DNA of 64,000 bases from Nemopilema nomurai (GCA_003864495.1 ML133431.1:1-64000), one strand, 5' to 3'. Positions 29,048 through 40,658 are shown, numbered from the stretch's first letter. The notes: generated by a model not told the origin, from the letters alone. Numbers and translations are program-made.

Positions 29048-30981
29048 ATGCAATTAAATTTTGAACAACAAAAAGCAGTTACCAAACCAATTAATTTAAA
29101 TTTACGAATTATTGCCGGACCAGGAACCGGTAAAACGACTGTTTTAACATCGCGATTCTTATATTTAATTGCGCAAAAAATGGCATTAGCGCATCGAATT
29201 TTGGTATTAACTTTTACTCGTAAAGCAACCGATAACTTTTTAAAACGAGTTCAAAGTCGATTACCCCCTACAAATAAACGTTTCAATATTTTTACTTATC
29301 ATGCTTTTTGTTTTGAAATATTAATTCGCGAACAAAAACATCTTTTACATTTTAAAAAGAATACAAGATTGCAAGTGATTGATGAAACTGATCAAAAAAA
29401 CATCATTAAAACATTTTTAACTGCTTTAAAACCACAATTTGATTTACAAATTGATGCTGAATCAATCGTTGAAATTATTCATTGAATTAAAATTTTACAA
29501 ATTAATTTTGTTGAGCAAAAACCACAATATCTTAAAATTTTAAATGAATTAAAAGATCAATTACCGACTCAAAATCGCGAACAAGAATTACTTTGAATCG
29601 TTTTCCAAAAATATTTACATTATAAAACTTGAAATGATTTAGTCGATTTTAATGATTTATTGGTTTTAACTTATCAATTATTAAAATCAAATCCATTAAT
29701 TTTAAAAAAATGACAACAACGTTTTCAGCATGTTATGATTGATGAATTTCAAGATACAAGCACTTTACAATACAATTTAATTACGTTATTGACTGATTTT
29801 GGTAAACAAATTTCAATTACAATTGTCGGTGATCCTGATCAAACAATTTACAGTTGAAGAAATGCGCATATTAAGTTTATTTTAGAATTTGATCGTCATT
29901 TTGCTAACGTTCAAACGATTTATTTAAAATCAAATTATCGCTCTAATCCGGCAATTTTGCGTGCCGCTAATTTTTTGATTTCCCGTAATAAAAATCGTCT
30001 TTCAAATCAATTAATTGCCAAAGCACAATGACCTTCTAAACCGATTGAAATTCATTCTTTACCAAACCGCTCCGAACAAGTTAAACAAATTATTAAAACC
30101 ATTTTAACTTTAAAAAAGGCCGGTAATAAATTAAATCAAATTGTCATTCTTTATCGGGCAAATTGATTATCAGGCTTTATTGAAACTGAACTCATTAATC
30201 ATCAATTACAATATTACGTTTTTAAAGGAATGAAGTTTTTTATGCGGCGTGAAATCAAAGAATTATTAATTCTTTTAAGCGCTGTAATTAGTAAGGATGA
30301 TTTTAATATTAGTACGATTTTACTTTGAGTTCCTAAACTAGGACCAAAAACATTGCATAAATTTCAAAAAGCTGCCATCGACAATCAGCAAACGCTTTGA
30401 AACTTTGTGCTTGAAAATTATCAAAACAATAAAATGTTTAATCAATACAAACAAAAAATTTTCGAATTACAAAAATATTTTTCAACTTGATCTTTGCAGT
30501 TTGATAATTCACAAACAACTTTACCAATCATTTGTCAAACGATTATTAACGACTATTTTATTCCGCGTCAACAATTATTTCCTGACTGAGAAATGAAAGC
30601 AAAAAACATTGAAGTGCTTTGCGAAATGATTAAAAATTACGCGCAAAAAAATGTTGATTTATCGACTCGTGAACAATTAACGCAATTTTTAGTTGATACG
30701 AAAATTTATCTTGCTGATAGTTTAGATCCGGCTCATAATTCAATTCAATTAATGACCGTTCATAATACAAAAGGACTCGAATTTGATCATGTTTTTCTCT
30801 TCGAAGCTAGTGAAGATATTTTCCCTTCCGAACGCAGTTCTAATCTTGAAGAAGAACGCCGTTTGTTTTTGTCGCTTTAACGAGAGCACGAAAATCAGTT
30901 ACAATTACCACTAATTACATGTTTACTTCAATGTTTGTTGAAGAATTAGAGCTTTTAGATCAAAATTTGGTTAAATCATAA
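29048..30981 (+). CDS. pcrA: UvrD/PcrA-type superfamily 1 DNA helicase (frameshifted near the end)
   Basis: The protein (about 644 residues) has all SF1A helicase motifs: QQKAV (Q motif), GPGTGKTT (I), LTFTRKAT (Ia), MIDEFQDTS (II), VGDPDQTIYSWRNA (III), LKSNYRS (IV), MTVHNTKGLEFDHVF (V). Motif VI, with its essential arginine, appears only after a -1 shift at the T run 30866-30870, where ALTRARKSV continues to 30981. In the first frame the gene would stop at 30880. A PcrA-like helicase acts in repair and replication-transcription conflicts. It is shorter than the usual 720 or so residues. Confidence 0.9.
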
Positions 30982-30986
30982 AATTA

Positions 30987-31628
30987 ATGAACAATTATTA
31001 CTGTTATTTTTGTCAAAAACAACATCAAACGGCAACGTTTAATCAAATTCCATCCACTATTAAAATCATTAATGGTAATCAATTTACATTTTTTAATTGT
31101 TTAAAATGTAAGCAATCAATTTATTATTGAACATATCGCAATAAGATTTATTTTGGTCCAAAAATTCACGTTGTTTTATTAGAACCGGAAATCGTCGGTA
31201 ATGTCGGAACAATTATTCGTTTAGCTGCTAATTTTAATTTTGGATTGCATTTAATTCAACCATTTGGTTTTATTTATTCAAAAAAATGATTAAAACGCAG
31301 CAGCGCTAACCATTTAGATGCAGTTAAACCGTTTTTATATCAAAATTGACAACAATTTTATCAAACTAATTCACCTCGCAAACTTTTTTTTACTTCCAGT
31401 CAAGCAAATCAAACATTAAACCAAATTTCCTTTCGTAAAATTGGTTTGCCAATCTATATTGTATTTGGAAAAGAATCAACCGGATTACCAGCAAAATTAT
31501 TAAATAATTCACTTAATAATTTTCGAATTGAAACCACTAAAATTAGCAGTATTAATTTAGCAAACAGTGTCGCATTAACTATTTATAGAGTTTTAACTGA
31601 TTTTGAAATGCTAAATTTAATCTTATAA
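30987..31628 (+). CDS. SPOUT tRNA methyltransferase (TrmL-like) with N-terminal zinc ribbon
   Basis: Residues from about 60 onward form a TrmL/SpoU-family 2'-O-methyltransferase: EPEIVGNVGTIIRLAANFNF, the SAM-binding VFGKESTGLP and SINLANSVALTIYRVL, the trefoil knot motifs. TrmL methylates the wobble base of tRNA-Leu in other bacteria. Unusually, about 55 residues precede it and hold two C-x2-C pairs (CYFC and CLKC) plus many aromatic residues, suggesting a zinc ribbon. Total length is 213 residues against about 155 for plain TrmL. It begins five bases after the helicase stop. Confidence 0.85.
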
Positions 31629-31640
31629 TGTAATATTTTG

Positions 31641-31649
31641 TGTTAAAAT
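31641..31649 (+). promoter_or_regulatory. extended -10 promoter for tRNA-Gly
   Basis: TGTTAAAAT lies 12 bases before the first base of tRNA-Gly, so transcription would begin only a few bases upstream of the mature 5' end. Confidence 0.6.
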
Positions 31650-31660
31650 ATTTTGAAATT

Positions 31661-31735
31661 GCAGATGTAGTTTAAAGGCTAGAATTTTTGACTTCCAATC
31701 AAAAGATGAGGGTTCGAGTCCCTTCGTCTGCTCCA
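31661..31735 (+). tRNA. tRNA-Gly with UCC anticodon
   Basis: Acceptor GCAGATG/CGTCTGC, anticodon arm TTTGA/TCAAA around CTTCCAA (anticodon TCC), T-arm with TTCGAGT and encoded CCA are all present. The D-stem (GTTT/GAAT) has two G-U pairs. It has its own promoter at 31641. Confidence 0.93.
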
Positions 31736-31745
31736 TTTAAATTTT

Positions 31746-32294
31746 ATGAATCAATCAAAGCAACAACACCCTTTTGTTCGTCGTCAAAATTTATTTTTTC
31801 GTTTGTTTTTTGAAAGTAATTTTTTACTCTCGCTTGGTTTTATTGCCATTTTAGTGATGCAAACACTTTGAATTATTGCACGTACTGATAGTTTTTCAAC
31901 TGAATCAACGCCAATTATCTTTCGTAACGCACTGATTATTTGTTTTTCAACTGCAATTAGTTGTTTTGCGATTTATTTTATTTGTTTTTATTTTTTTGTG
32001 ATCACAAATCGTTTAGCTTGAAAATTTATTCGTCAAAATTTTTTAATTATTTGTGGAGCAGTTTTTTGTAGTTTAGCAATTTCGCAATTAAGTCTTATTC
32101 GTGTTATAGCACCAACTTTATTATCGAAAATTAAACCTGCACGAATGTTTATTTATTTTTTTCCATTTTTAATAATTACTGCTTTTGCTGGAATTACAAG
32201 CGCTACCACTTTTATGCTTCGTTGTCGTCACAAACAAATTCGATCACAACTAAAATCAACAACATCGATAAATGTTGAAAACAAAACCAAATAA
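31746..32294 (+). CDS. hypothetical four-helix membrane protein
   Basis: I do not recognise this 182-residue protein. It has four clear hydrophobic helices (about residues 22-42, 58-84, 97-118 and 137-160) between polar ends rich in Gln, Arg and Lys. No catalytic motif is visible. It follows tRNA-Gly and overlaps trpS by 23 bases, so it may be co-transcribed with trpS. Confidence 0.7.
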
Positions 32295-33272
32295 TAATTT
32301 AATTGCTGGAATTACGATTTCTGGTGACTTAACAATTGCTCACTATTTAATTGTAATTAAACAGCTTTTAAAACTACAAAACAATCATAATTTATTGTTA
32401 TTTGTTGCCGATTTACACGCCGTAACAATTGATTATGATGTGAAATTAATTCGCAAACGCCGCTTACAAACTTTAGCAACATATTATGCTTGCGGTTTTG
32501 ATCCAAAAACTGTTTTTGTTCAATCTGATATTTATGAACACAGCATGTTGTATTTTTTATTAGCACGTTACGCAAGTGTTGGGGAATTAAAACGAATGAC
32601 ACAGTTTAAATCAAAAACACAAAAGTATGGCCAAACAGCGGACTTTTTAATTATCCGTTATTAATGGCAGCTGATATTCTTTTATATGATGCAAATGTTG
32701 TGGTTGGTCCTGATCAAAAACAACACGTTGAATTAACACGTAATTTAGCTTTAAAAATTAATAATTATTACAATCAAACGGTTTTTAAATTACCAAATTT
32801 AATCACGTTTGATCAAAATCATAAAATTCGCGATTTACAAAACCCAACCCAAAAAATGTCAAAATCACAAACCAATGTGAAAGGAATTATTTTTTTGCAT
32901 GATTCACCAGCAATAATACGTCAAAAACTTGCAATTGCAGTGACTGATTCAGAAAATAAAATTAGTTTTAATTTTACGAAAAAACCTGGTGTTTCCAATT
33001 TAATTCTTTTGTACGCTTTAATGCATGATTTAACGATTCGTCAAGCGGTTAATCAACTAAGTAAATTATCAAATTATTATGAATTAAAAATGACAGTAGC
33101 TGATGCGATTATTGATGTTTTAAAACCATTACAAAAAACAATTACTGAATGATTAAAACACCCTGATAAAATTTTCAAATATCGTCAAATCGGTAAAAAA
33201 CACGTTCATAATTTAGCAAAAACTAAATTCGCTACTCTTGCAAAAATTTGTGGTTTTGATTGAGAACTTTAA
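32272..33272 (+). CDS. trpS: tryptophanyl-tRNA synthetase (frameshifted)
   Basis: TrpRS charges the tRNA that reads both UGG and the reassigned UGA, so it is vital here. The HIGH-equivalent reads SGDLTIAHYL, with Ala where Gly is usual, followed by VADLHAVTI; the second signature is KMSKSQ. Between them a -1 shift in the T run near 32644-32648 breaks the frame at ADF-NYPLLMAADILLYDA, where PLLMAADILLYD is a TrpRS hallmark. Corrected length is about 333 residues. The gene converges on the minus-strand membrane gene at 33269 with a 4-base overlap. Confidence 0.92.
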
Positions 33273-34114
33273 GTATCTTTTAAATCTCAAACCGCTTCTG
33301 GTTTATTGTTGGTTTTTTCGCCGGAATGAATTTTCTTTTCAATTGGTAGTTGAATCGTAATTTGTTCAGCATCAATTTGCGAAATCACATTTGGTTCAAA
33401 ATAAAAATTTTTCTTTTTATTAAATCGATTTCAATAAAATTTTTGTTTTTTTTCCGACGATAAAAATATAAAAAATGGATGATTATAATACAGATAAAAA
33501 CCTAAAAAAACTCAACTAATTAAATTCAAAGTTAAAGCGCCAATAATATGGGTATAAGTACTTAATCCAGCAATTAACATTCCTATTATTCCTCCACCAT
33601 CATATTGAGATGAAAAAACACCATTTCAATCAAAAAATATTTGTGCATTTTTAACACTAATTTCTAAAACACTTTTTGATTTTCAATATTCAACGTATTT
33701 TGGTAAAAAGTTTTGATACAAATAATCGTTATATGAAATATTTTTATTAATTAAAATTAAACTAATCAAACTAACCATTCAAAATAAATTAAATAGCCCT
33801 CAAACTATTTTTTTCTTATTGATTATTTTTCAATATTTAGCAATCAAACCTTTTTTGGTAATTGTATTGTAATATCAAAAAATAATAAATAGAAAATAAA
33901 CATATTTTAACCATCCAAAAATAAATCGATGAAATATATCATCTAAAAATTGTCCAAATCAAGAAATACGAAATACTCCTAAAATATCAAGAAACAATGA
34001 AGTTAAAAACAATGTGATCAAAAAAATTTTTTTTCATTGTTTTGGTTTTGGGAATAATTTTTTAAATTTAAATTTTTTATTAAAATTAGTTGGTTTAATT
34101 GTTTTTTTTATCAT
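33269..34114 (-). CDS. membrane protein resembling an FtsK N-terminal domain, without the motor
   Basis: The 281-residue protein has a basic N-terminal tail, then helices near residues 29-47, 62-83, 101-120 and 178-206, with a glycine motif DGGGIIGMLIAGL before the last helix, and a polar C-terminal tail of about 60 residues. The helix pattern and Gly-rich motif recall the N-terminal membrane domain of FtsK/SpoIIIE, but no ATPase follows; trpS ends at this point. It overlaps tsaD by 20 bases. The likeness is weak and it may simply be an unknown membrane protein. Confidence 0.55.
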
Positions 34115-35048
34115 AATTATGAGTTTGTTTTATATAAGCTAAATAACCAATCATTGCTGCATTATCGGTACAATATTGTTTTTCTGCCGCAAAAAAAATT
34201 ACATTTGGAATATTTGCTAGCTTTTTTCGCAAGTGATTATTTGCCATTACACCACCACCTGCAAGAATTGTTTTAATTTTATATTTTTTTATTGCAAATA
34301 TGATTTTTTTTTCAATTGTGGTAAAAATCGCATTTTCAAGTGACGCGCAAAAATCATTAATATTTAATGTTGATTGATTTTTTTTAATTCATTGAATGCA
34401 AAATGTTTTTAAACCAGAAAATGAAAAATCAAAATCTTTTCCTTGATAAACCGGAAGTTTAATGTTTACTGTCCCGGTTTGTGATAATTTTTCAATTACT
34501 GGTCCGCCTGGATATCCCAAATTTAAATAACGTGCGATTTTATCAAGACATTCTCCAGCGGCATCATCTCGAGTTGATCCTAATATTTGAAAACTTAATC
34601 TTTCATCTTTTACTAAAAATAATTGAGTGTGACCACCACTAATTACAACTCCCAAAACAGGAAAAGTGATTTTTTTTTGATAACTTGCAATTCAAAAATG
34701 AGCTTCAATATGATTAAGTGCCATAATTGGTATTTGAAAACGTAATGCAATCGTTTTTGCTGCTGCTCTTGCTACTTGCAAACATCCTTCTAAACCAGGA
34801 TGATCTGCATAGGCAACTAATTTTACATTTTGTCAATGAAGATGATTTTGGACTAATATTTTTTGGATAAGTCCCGGCAATCTTTGAACGTGCAAATCAC
34901 TTGCAATTTGTGGTACAACTCCACCAATTTTTTGAAAACTATCAATTTGTGAGTATGTCATAACATCAATAATTGCATCATTTTTTAATAATGCGACACT
35001 TGTTTCATCACAAGTTGTTTCAATTGCTAAAATAATGTTCTTTTTCAT
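34095..35048 (-). CDS. tsaD: tRNA N6-threonylcarbamoyladenosine transferase TsaD
   Basis: TsaD makes t6A37 in tRNAs reading ANN codons. The 317-residue protein starts ILAIETTCDETSVAL, has the metal-binding HIEAH (family HxxxH), GVVISGGHTQLFLV, PGGPVIEKLS, DFSFSGLKTFC and the final TDNAAMIGYLAY. t6A matters for AUA-reading tRNA-Ile, which here is the UAU form. It reads towards the FtsK-like gene and diverges from rpsU. Confidence 0.96.
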
Positions 35049-35100
35049 TTATATGTCTTAAAATTTATTAACTTTTATTCCAATTAGGAAAATAGTTTTA

Positions 35101-35109
35101 TGGTAATAT
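35101..35109 (+). promoter_or_regulatory. extended -10 promoter for rpsU
   Basis: TGGTAATAT (TG, one base, TAATAT) ends seven bases before the rpsU ATG. Transcription would start at or next to the start codon, so the message may be leaderless. Confidence 0.4.
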
Positions 35110-35116
35110 ATATTAT

Positions 35117-35260
35117 ATGATTAAAATTAAAATTTTCAAAAACGAAACTAATACTCACTTCATCAAACGCTTTAAAAAGGCAGCAAAATTTCAACGCGCT
35201 AAATTTCGCGAAAACGAATTTTTTATTAAACCTAATAAACGTAAAGCAATTCGTTTTTAG
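35117..35260 (+). CDS. rpsU: ribosomal protein S21
   Basis: S21 (47 residues) is a small basic protein near the anti-Shine-Dalgarno region. It reads IKIFKNETNTHFIKRFKKAA, then RAKFRENEFFIKPNKRKAI, which fits the family but is shorter than the usual 57-70 residues. It is a lone plus-strand gene between minus-strand tsaD and hpf, whose end it touches. Confidence 0.85.
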   Translation: MIKIKIFKNETNTHFIKRFKKAAKFQRAKFRENEFFIKPNKRKAIRF

Positions 35261-35571
35261 TTTTTCGTTTTTAATTCCGCTTTAATTTTCTTTAATTGTT
35301 TTTCAATTTTATTTTTACTTTCAGAAATTGCCGCAAAAATATTGGCGTTTTTTTCTGAAACATTAATTGTTTGTCCTAAATTGATTAAATTAATATGAAT
35401 TTTAACAAAAAAAGTTAATTCTTTATTAATTTCGAATGATATTTCTGCATAGTTTGATTCGGAATTTAAAAATTGATATTTTAATTCCAATAATTCCAAC
35501 ATTTTTTCAAATTTTAATTTAATTTTACTATTATCTTCTTTAAAATTTTTTCCGTGAATTGTAATTCTCAT
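35257..35571 (-). CDS. hpf: ribosome hibernation-promoting factor, short form
   Basis: The 104-residue product matches the HPF/RaiA fold: MRITIHGKNFK at the start, a central AEISFEINKELTFFVKIHIN strand pair, and an Asn/Lys-rich helix NIFAAISESKNKIEKQLKKI. Only the short N-terminal domain is present, without the dimerisation domain of long HPF. I prefer the second of two tandem ATGs (35571) because GGAG lies six bases before it. The upstream hit gene overlaps its start. Confidence 0.82.
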   Translation of the reverse strand: MRITIHGKNFKEDNSKIKLKFEKMLELLELKYQFLNSESNYAEISFEINKELTFFVKIHINLINLGQTINVSEKNANIFAAISESKNKIEKQLKKIKAELKTKN

Positions 35572-36004
35572 CATTTTCTCCTAATAATTTTTTTCAAACG
35601 TTTTTAATTTCATTTTTTAAATTTGGATTTGATTGGCTATGATTGATTTTTAAACCGTCATTAGAATGATATTTTGGAATGATGTGTAAATGATAATGAT
35701 TGATTATTTGACCGGCAATTTCATTATAGTTATTCAAAATATTAAAACCCTTTGCATTTAAACGCTTTTCGAGCAATTTAATTGTTTTTTGTGTTAATTT
35801 TTGAATTGCTAATAATTCTTGATCTTGTAAGGCTTGTAAATTTGGCACACAATTTTTACTAATAATTAAAATGTGACCAGTATTGATTGGAAAAGCATCT
35901 AAAATTGCAATTGCATGTTGATTTTCCAGAACGTAATAAGCTAAATTAATTTTTTTAATAATATTACAAAAAATACACTGATTTAATTTTTGATAAATTG
36001 CCAT
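35540..36004 (-). CDS. HIT-family nucleotide hydrolase
   Basis: This HIT protein shows CIFCNI near the N-terminus, the helix VLENQHAIAILDAFPINTGH, and the catalytic triad INHYHLHIIP (His-x-His-x-His). Reading TGA as Trp, the chain is 154 residues and runs 32 bases into hpf. HIT enzymes split nucleoside phosphoramidates or dinucleotides in the cytoplasm; the exact substrate is not evident. Confidence 0.88.
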
Positions 36005-36018
36005 TAATTAATGAAATA

Positions 36019-36048
36019 TTGTGCCTTTTACTGACTTTATGATATAAC
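36019..36048 (+). promoter_or_regulatory. candidate promoter for the sufS-sufU fusion gene
   Basis: TTGTGC (36019-36024) and TATAAC (36043-36048) are separated by 18 bases, one of the few places in the window with a recognisable -35 box. The leader to the ATG at 36105 is about 50 bases and has no strong ribosome binding site. Confidence 0.45.
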
Positions 36049-36104
36049 AAAAATAATTAAATTACCGAAAAAAAACACTTTTTCTATTTATATGTTGAAA
36101 TAAA

Positions 36105-37748
36105 ATGTTTAAAACCTTTAAATTAACCAATGATTTTCGGAATTTTATTACAAATTATCCAAATATCATTTATTTAAATAGCGCAGCAACAACCATTCGA
36201 CCTGATATTGTTATCGATACATTCAAAACCACTTATTCAAATTTTCCTTTTTCCACAAACAGTATTGATAATCAAATTTCTGCTTTAGGATTAAATTATT
36301 ATCAAACGATTCGTAATCAAATCGCTGCTTTTTTTAATTGTGAAAGCAATGGTGTAGTTTTCACACCATCAACCACTTTTAGTTTAAATCAAATTGCTTT
36401 TGGTTTTGCTCATCAATTACAAAAAGGTGATGAGATTATTTTGTCAGATTTAGATCATAATGCCAATTTAGCACCTTGAATTGCATTGACAAATAAGTTA
36501 AATTGTAAAATTAAATATTTACAATTTAGTTTTTCCAAAACCGATTATTTACAACAATTAAACAACTTATTAACCAAACGAACAAAAATAGTAACTTTTC
36601 CTTTAATTGATAATACAATTAGTTATCATTTACCAATTAAAGAGATTATTTCGTTATTACGAAAATTTAATCCTGAAATTAAAATCATTGGTGATGCAAC
36701 ACAAATGATTGGTAAGTGTAAATTTGATTTTAAACAGTCAGATTTTGATTTGATTTGTTTTTCGGCACATAAAATGTTTGGACCTTTTGGAATGGGTGTT
36801 ATTTTAAGTAAACCATCATTTTTAAAGCAATTAGAACCATTTTTAAAAGGTGCAAATAGTGTAATTGAAATTAACAAACATTCTTTAAAATACAATATTA
36901 TTCCTAATCGTTTTGAAGGTGGTACTAACGATTTACCAACTTTATTTGCTTTTCAGTCGGCACTTAATTTTTTAAAACGGTTTGATTTGATCAAAATTGC
37001 CAATCACACGCACCAATTGTATCAATATTGCTTGGAAAAATTAAAATCAATTCCAGGAATTGATATTTTTGCTCCAAAAGCAACATTTGGTGCAAGTTTA
37101 ATTTTTAATTTTCGTTTTTTAAGTGCGCACGATGTCGCGATTTATCTTGCCGATGTATCAAACATTATTTTACGCAGTGGTAATCATTGTGCTTTTTTAA
37201 GTGAAAAGATTTTTAAAATTAAACAAACTTTGCGAATTAGTTTCCATTTTTACAACGATTTATCTGATATTGATAAACTTTATAAAGTTTTAAAAAAAAT
37301 TGCCCAAAATCCGCAAATTGTTTTGCAACAATTTCATCAAAATTTACAAAAACAATTATTTGAACACGGTAAAACTAGTGAATTTTCACTTTTAAATCAC
37401 AAATATCCAATTTGAGAAATTAAAAACACAACTTGTTCTGATTTTTTAAAAATTCAATTTTTTCAAAATCAAAATGGTCGTTGAAAATTTGCTTTTCAAG
37501 CAGAAGCTTGTTTAATTACAGTTGCTACTCTTAATCTAGTTTTAAAAAAAATTAATGATCAATCAATTACAAAAATAATTCAACTTTTAAATCATTATAT
37601 TGATTATTTTACAAGTCATAAAAAAACAGCTGATCTGTCATTTCTTGATCATTTTGGTCAATTGTTTTATCAAAAACATCGTTTAAATTGTGCTTTATTT
37701 TGAGCAAAATTTTTACTAAAAAAGGTTAATAAAAATGTTTCTAATTAA
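36105..37748 (+). CDS. cysteine desulfurase SufS fused to a SufU-like sulfur acceptor
   Basis: Residues 1 to about 425 are a SufS-type cysteine desulfurase: YLNSAATTIRP, the PLP lysine in CFSAHKMFGPFGMGV (near residue 222) and the catalytic Cys in ILRSGNHCAF (near 361). Residues from about 435 to 547 match SufU: the three zinc/sulfur cysteines lie in TTCSD, AEACLITVAT and RLNCALFWAK, with the family's spacing. SufS passes sulfur to SufU for Fe-S assembly. In most Mollicutes the two are separate neighbouring genes; here they are one frame. It overlaps the permease gene by 14 bases. Confidence 0.9.
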
Positions 37749-40658
37749 TAATTTTTTGAAAGAAAGTTTTTTAATCTTCAAAAAACGCCGATGAACCTTC
37801 GTTTTTTTATTTTTATCATTTGTGATCCTTTTTAGTTTATTTGGTCCAATTTTTAAAACTCACACTTTTACAAAAATTCGACAAAATCAAATTCAATATC
37901 AAAGTGGAAAATATGATTATAAAATTAAATTACCAGATTATCGTTATTTACATTCAAAAACAACTAATTCTAAAAATATTTTGAATTCTTTGTTTTCGTT
38001 TGAAAGCGACAAACAAAGTATTGGTAATTACTTTCAACAAATTCAAAAAAAACCTTATTGGCAAAAAAAGCGATTTGATTTTTTATGAGTATCGAATGCT
38101 GCTTTTGTTGATTATACAATTAGTGAAAATCAAAGACGTTACTATATAATTCGCGCAATTATTGAAGATACACTACCGAATTACAAACAAAAAATCAATA
38201 ACATTGTATTAAGTTCCGGTCGTTTACCAAAAATTAATCAAAATGAAATCGTTGTAAATACTAAATTTGCGAAATTAAATGGTTTACGGCTTGGCCAAAA
38301 AATTAAATTATTTGATACTGATTTTACCATTGTTGGTTTCGGTAACAATGGAAGTAATATCTATTTTGACTTTCCAAATTTACTAAAAATTAAGCGTCAA
38401 CTTCAAATTGATCCTAATAAATTTCAAAATATTAATTTGTATAAATTATCAGGTTTGATTTTTATGAAACGTTCCCTTTTTCAAAACATCATTAATCAAA
38501 AAAAAATTACGAATTTCGAAAATGAAGTTTACGTTAAATTTGATCAAAAAATTTCCAAATCTGATTTAACAGTTCTTAACAATGATATTGATCAAGTGAT
38601 CAAAATTATTCCTGAAAAAACTACTAGTTTTTTTGTTGATCCAGCATCAGGATTACGCGGATCATATAGTGATGTTGAAATACTAATTTTTAGTTTAGTT
38701 TTTGTAATTGGAATTTTATTTTTAATTAATTTTATTTATTTAATTGTTACAGTAATTGTAAAAAATAGATTACGTACAATTTCACTTTTATCAAGTGCTG
38801 GTTATAAAATCAAAACGATTAGTATTAATCTATTTTTTTATGCTTTTTTAACCATTTTATTTGCTTCAATCACTGCTTTTCTTTTTAGTTTATTTTTAGA
38901 CAATTATTTAACCAATTTATACAATAAAAACAGCTTTTTAGAAATTGATTTTATTCCGTTTGATTTGTTTTGATTTTGCTTTTTTGTTTTGATAATTCCA
39001 TTTTTTATCGGTTGTTTCTTTTTTTGGTTTAGTTATTTTAAAATCAAAAGCTCATCAACTATTTGAACTTCAACTCATTATCAAAATCAATTACTTTTAC
39101 GTCGGACATTTTTATTTCGTAAATTACAAAAATTTTTTAAAAAAATGCCCATTTCTTCAAAAATTTTTACTTTTTTCTTTCTGCGTGATTTTTCGAAGAA
39201 AATTTTAGTTTTATTGTTATTAATTATTCTTTTTTTACTATCATTTGCGTTAATTTTTTTCCGTTCTTCAACGCAAAATTTTTTTAATAATCAATGAAAA
39301 TTTTATAATAAAGACGTTAAAAGTTTCACGCTTTATAAACGAAGTGTTTATTTTTCAAAAGAAGGTAAAATTAAATCAAATTTAGAGTGAAAAACATTTG
39401 AAGAATTTAAAAAAAATGCCATTAATTTAAAAAACACTAAATCTTTAAATATCAAAAACCCGACTTGTTTAATTGCTGTTGATGGAACATTAAATCAAGA
39501 TTTAGTTTTTAAAAATCGTTGTTTATCAAATCATTATATTGATGTTAATACAATTGATGATCCGACAATTAAAAAATATTTTTTGGATTATAAACTGGAA
39601 AAGATTTTTTTCAATGTTTCAATTTATGATCAAGATAAAGAATTTCCAGCCTTATTTTTAGATTTATTAGCAAATGATGGTAATGAATATAAAGGTTTTT
39701 TCATGCCGCGTGGTTGAAAGAAATATTTTAATTTAGGCGATTTAAAAGAACGTTTACCAGATTGAAAATTTAAAGATAATGATTTAATCGGATCAACAAC
39801 CACAAATATTCCATATGTACTTGCAGGCGAATCGTTTAAAAAAATTATTAACCCACTTACAAAAAAACTATATCAAACCGGAGATGAAATTGAATTCAAA
39901 GTTGTTTTACATGGATATCAAAGTAAACAAACATTAAAAGCTAAAATTGCCGCCTTTGTTAGCCATCAAGCCACTGCTAATAAAACGTTGTTTTTTGATT
40001 ACAGTACTTTACATTCAAAAAGGTTTAATTCCCCCCATTAATTAACAATCCTGTTCCAGATAAACCAATTAATACATTTATTCCATTTAATATTTTATTA
40101 ACTAAAAATAATAAAATTAACTATCAACGTTATTTAACAATTGATTTGGTTTTTTCACGTGATTTTTTTAATATTGAAACCCAAAAATTTAATTTTGCTG
40201 GATTATTATTAGCAAACATTGAAGCGCCAGAAATTGAAGAGTTAAGTATTCTTTCAAAAGCTTATTTTGCTTTATTTGAAATTTACTTTTCATTGATTTT
40301 AGTATTAATGATTTTGTTTGTATTTTTATCATTATTAATGGGAATTATTTTTCTATTTCAAGATGAACATACAATTATTAACAAATTTCGTTTTATTGGT
40401 TATCGACTGAAAGAACTTTTCATCAGTCAATTTTCTATTTTTTCAATTTTATTAATTTTAAGTTTAATCATCGGATTTGCAATTTCACTGGCTTTGTTTA
40501 CAATCTTTGAAAATTACTTTCAAACCTTTAATGTTTTTCTTTATATTGGTGATATTTGAATTTATTTATTTTGAATATTTTTAATAGTGTTTTTATTATT
40601 AATTATGTACGCATTTTATCGTTACCATTCTTTACGTCAAACTTTATTACCTGATTAA
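37735..40658 (+). CDS. MacB/FtsX-type ABC transporter permease (frameshifted)
   Basis: This large membrane protein (about 974 residues) has a helix near residues 18-40, a long extracellular region, three helices near 313-435, another at about 487-510 after a cytoplasmic turn, a second long extracellular region, and three C-terminal helices near 843-962. Two repeats of the FtsX four-helix plan fit the MacB/LolC group. A -1 shift in the C run at 40032-40037 breaks the frame; LINNPVPDKPI continues to 40658. No ATPase is adjacent; the orphan ATPase at 10626 is the natural candidate. Role may be lipoprotein or peptide export. Confidence 0.8.
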
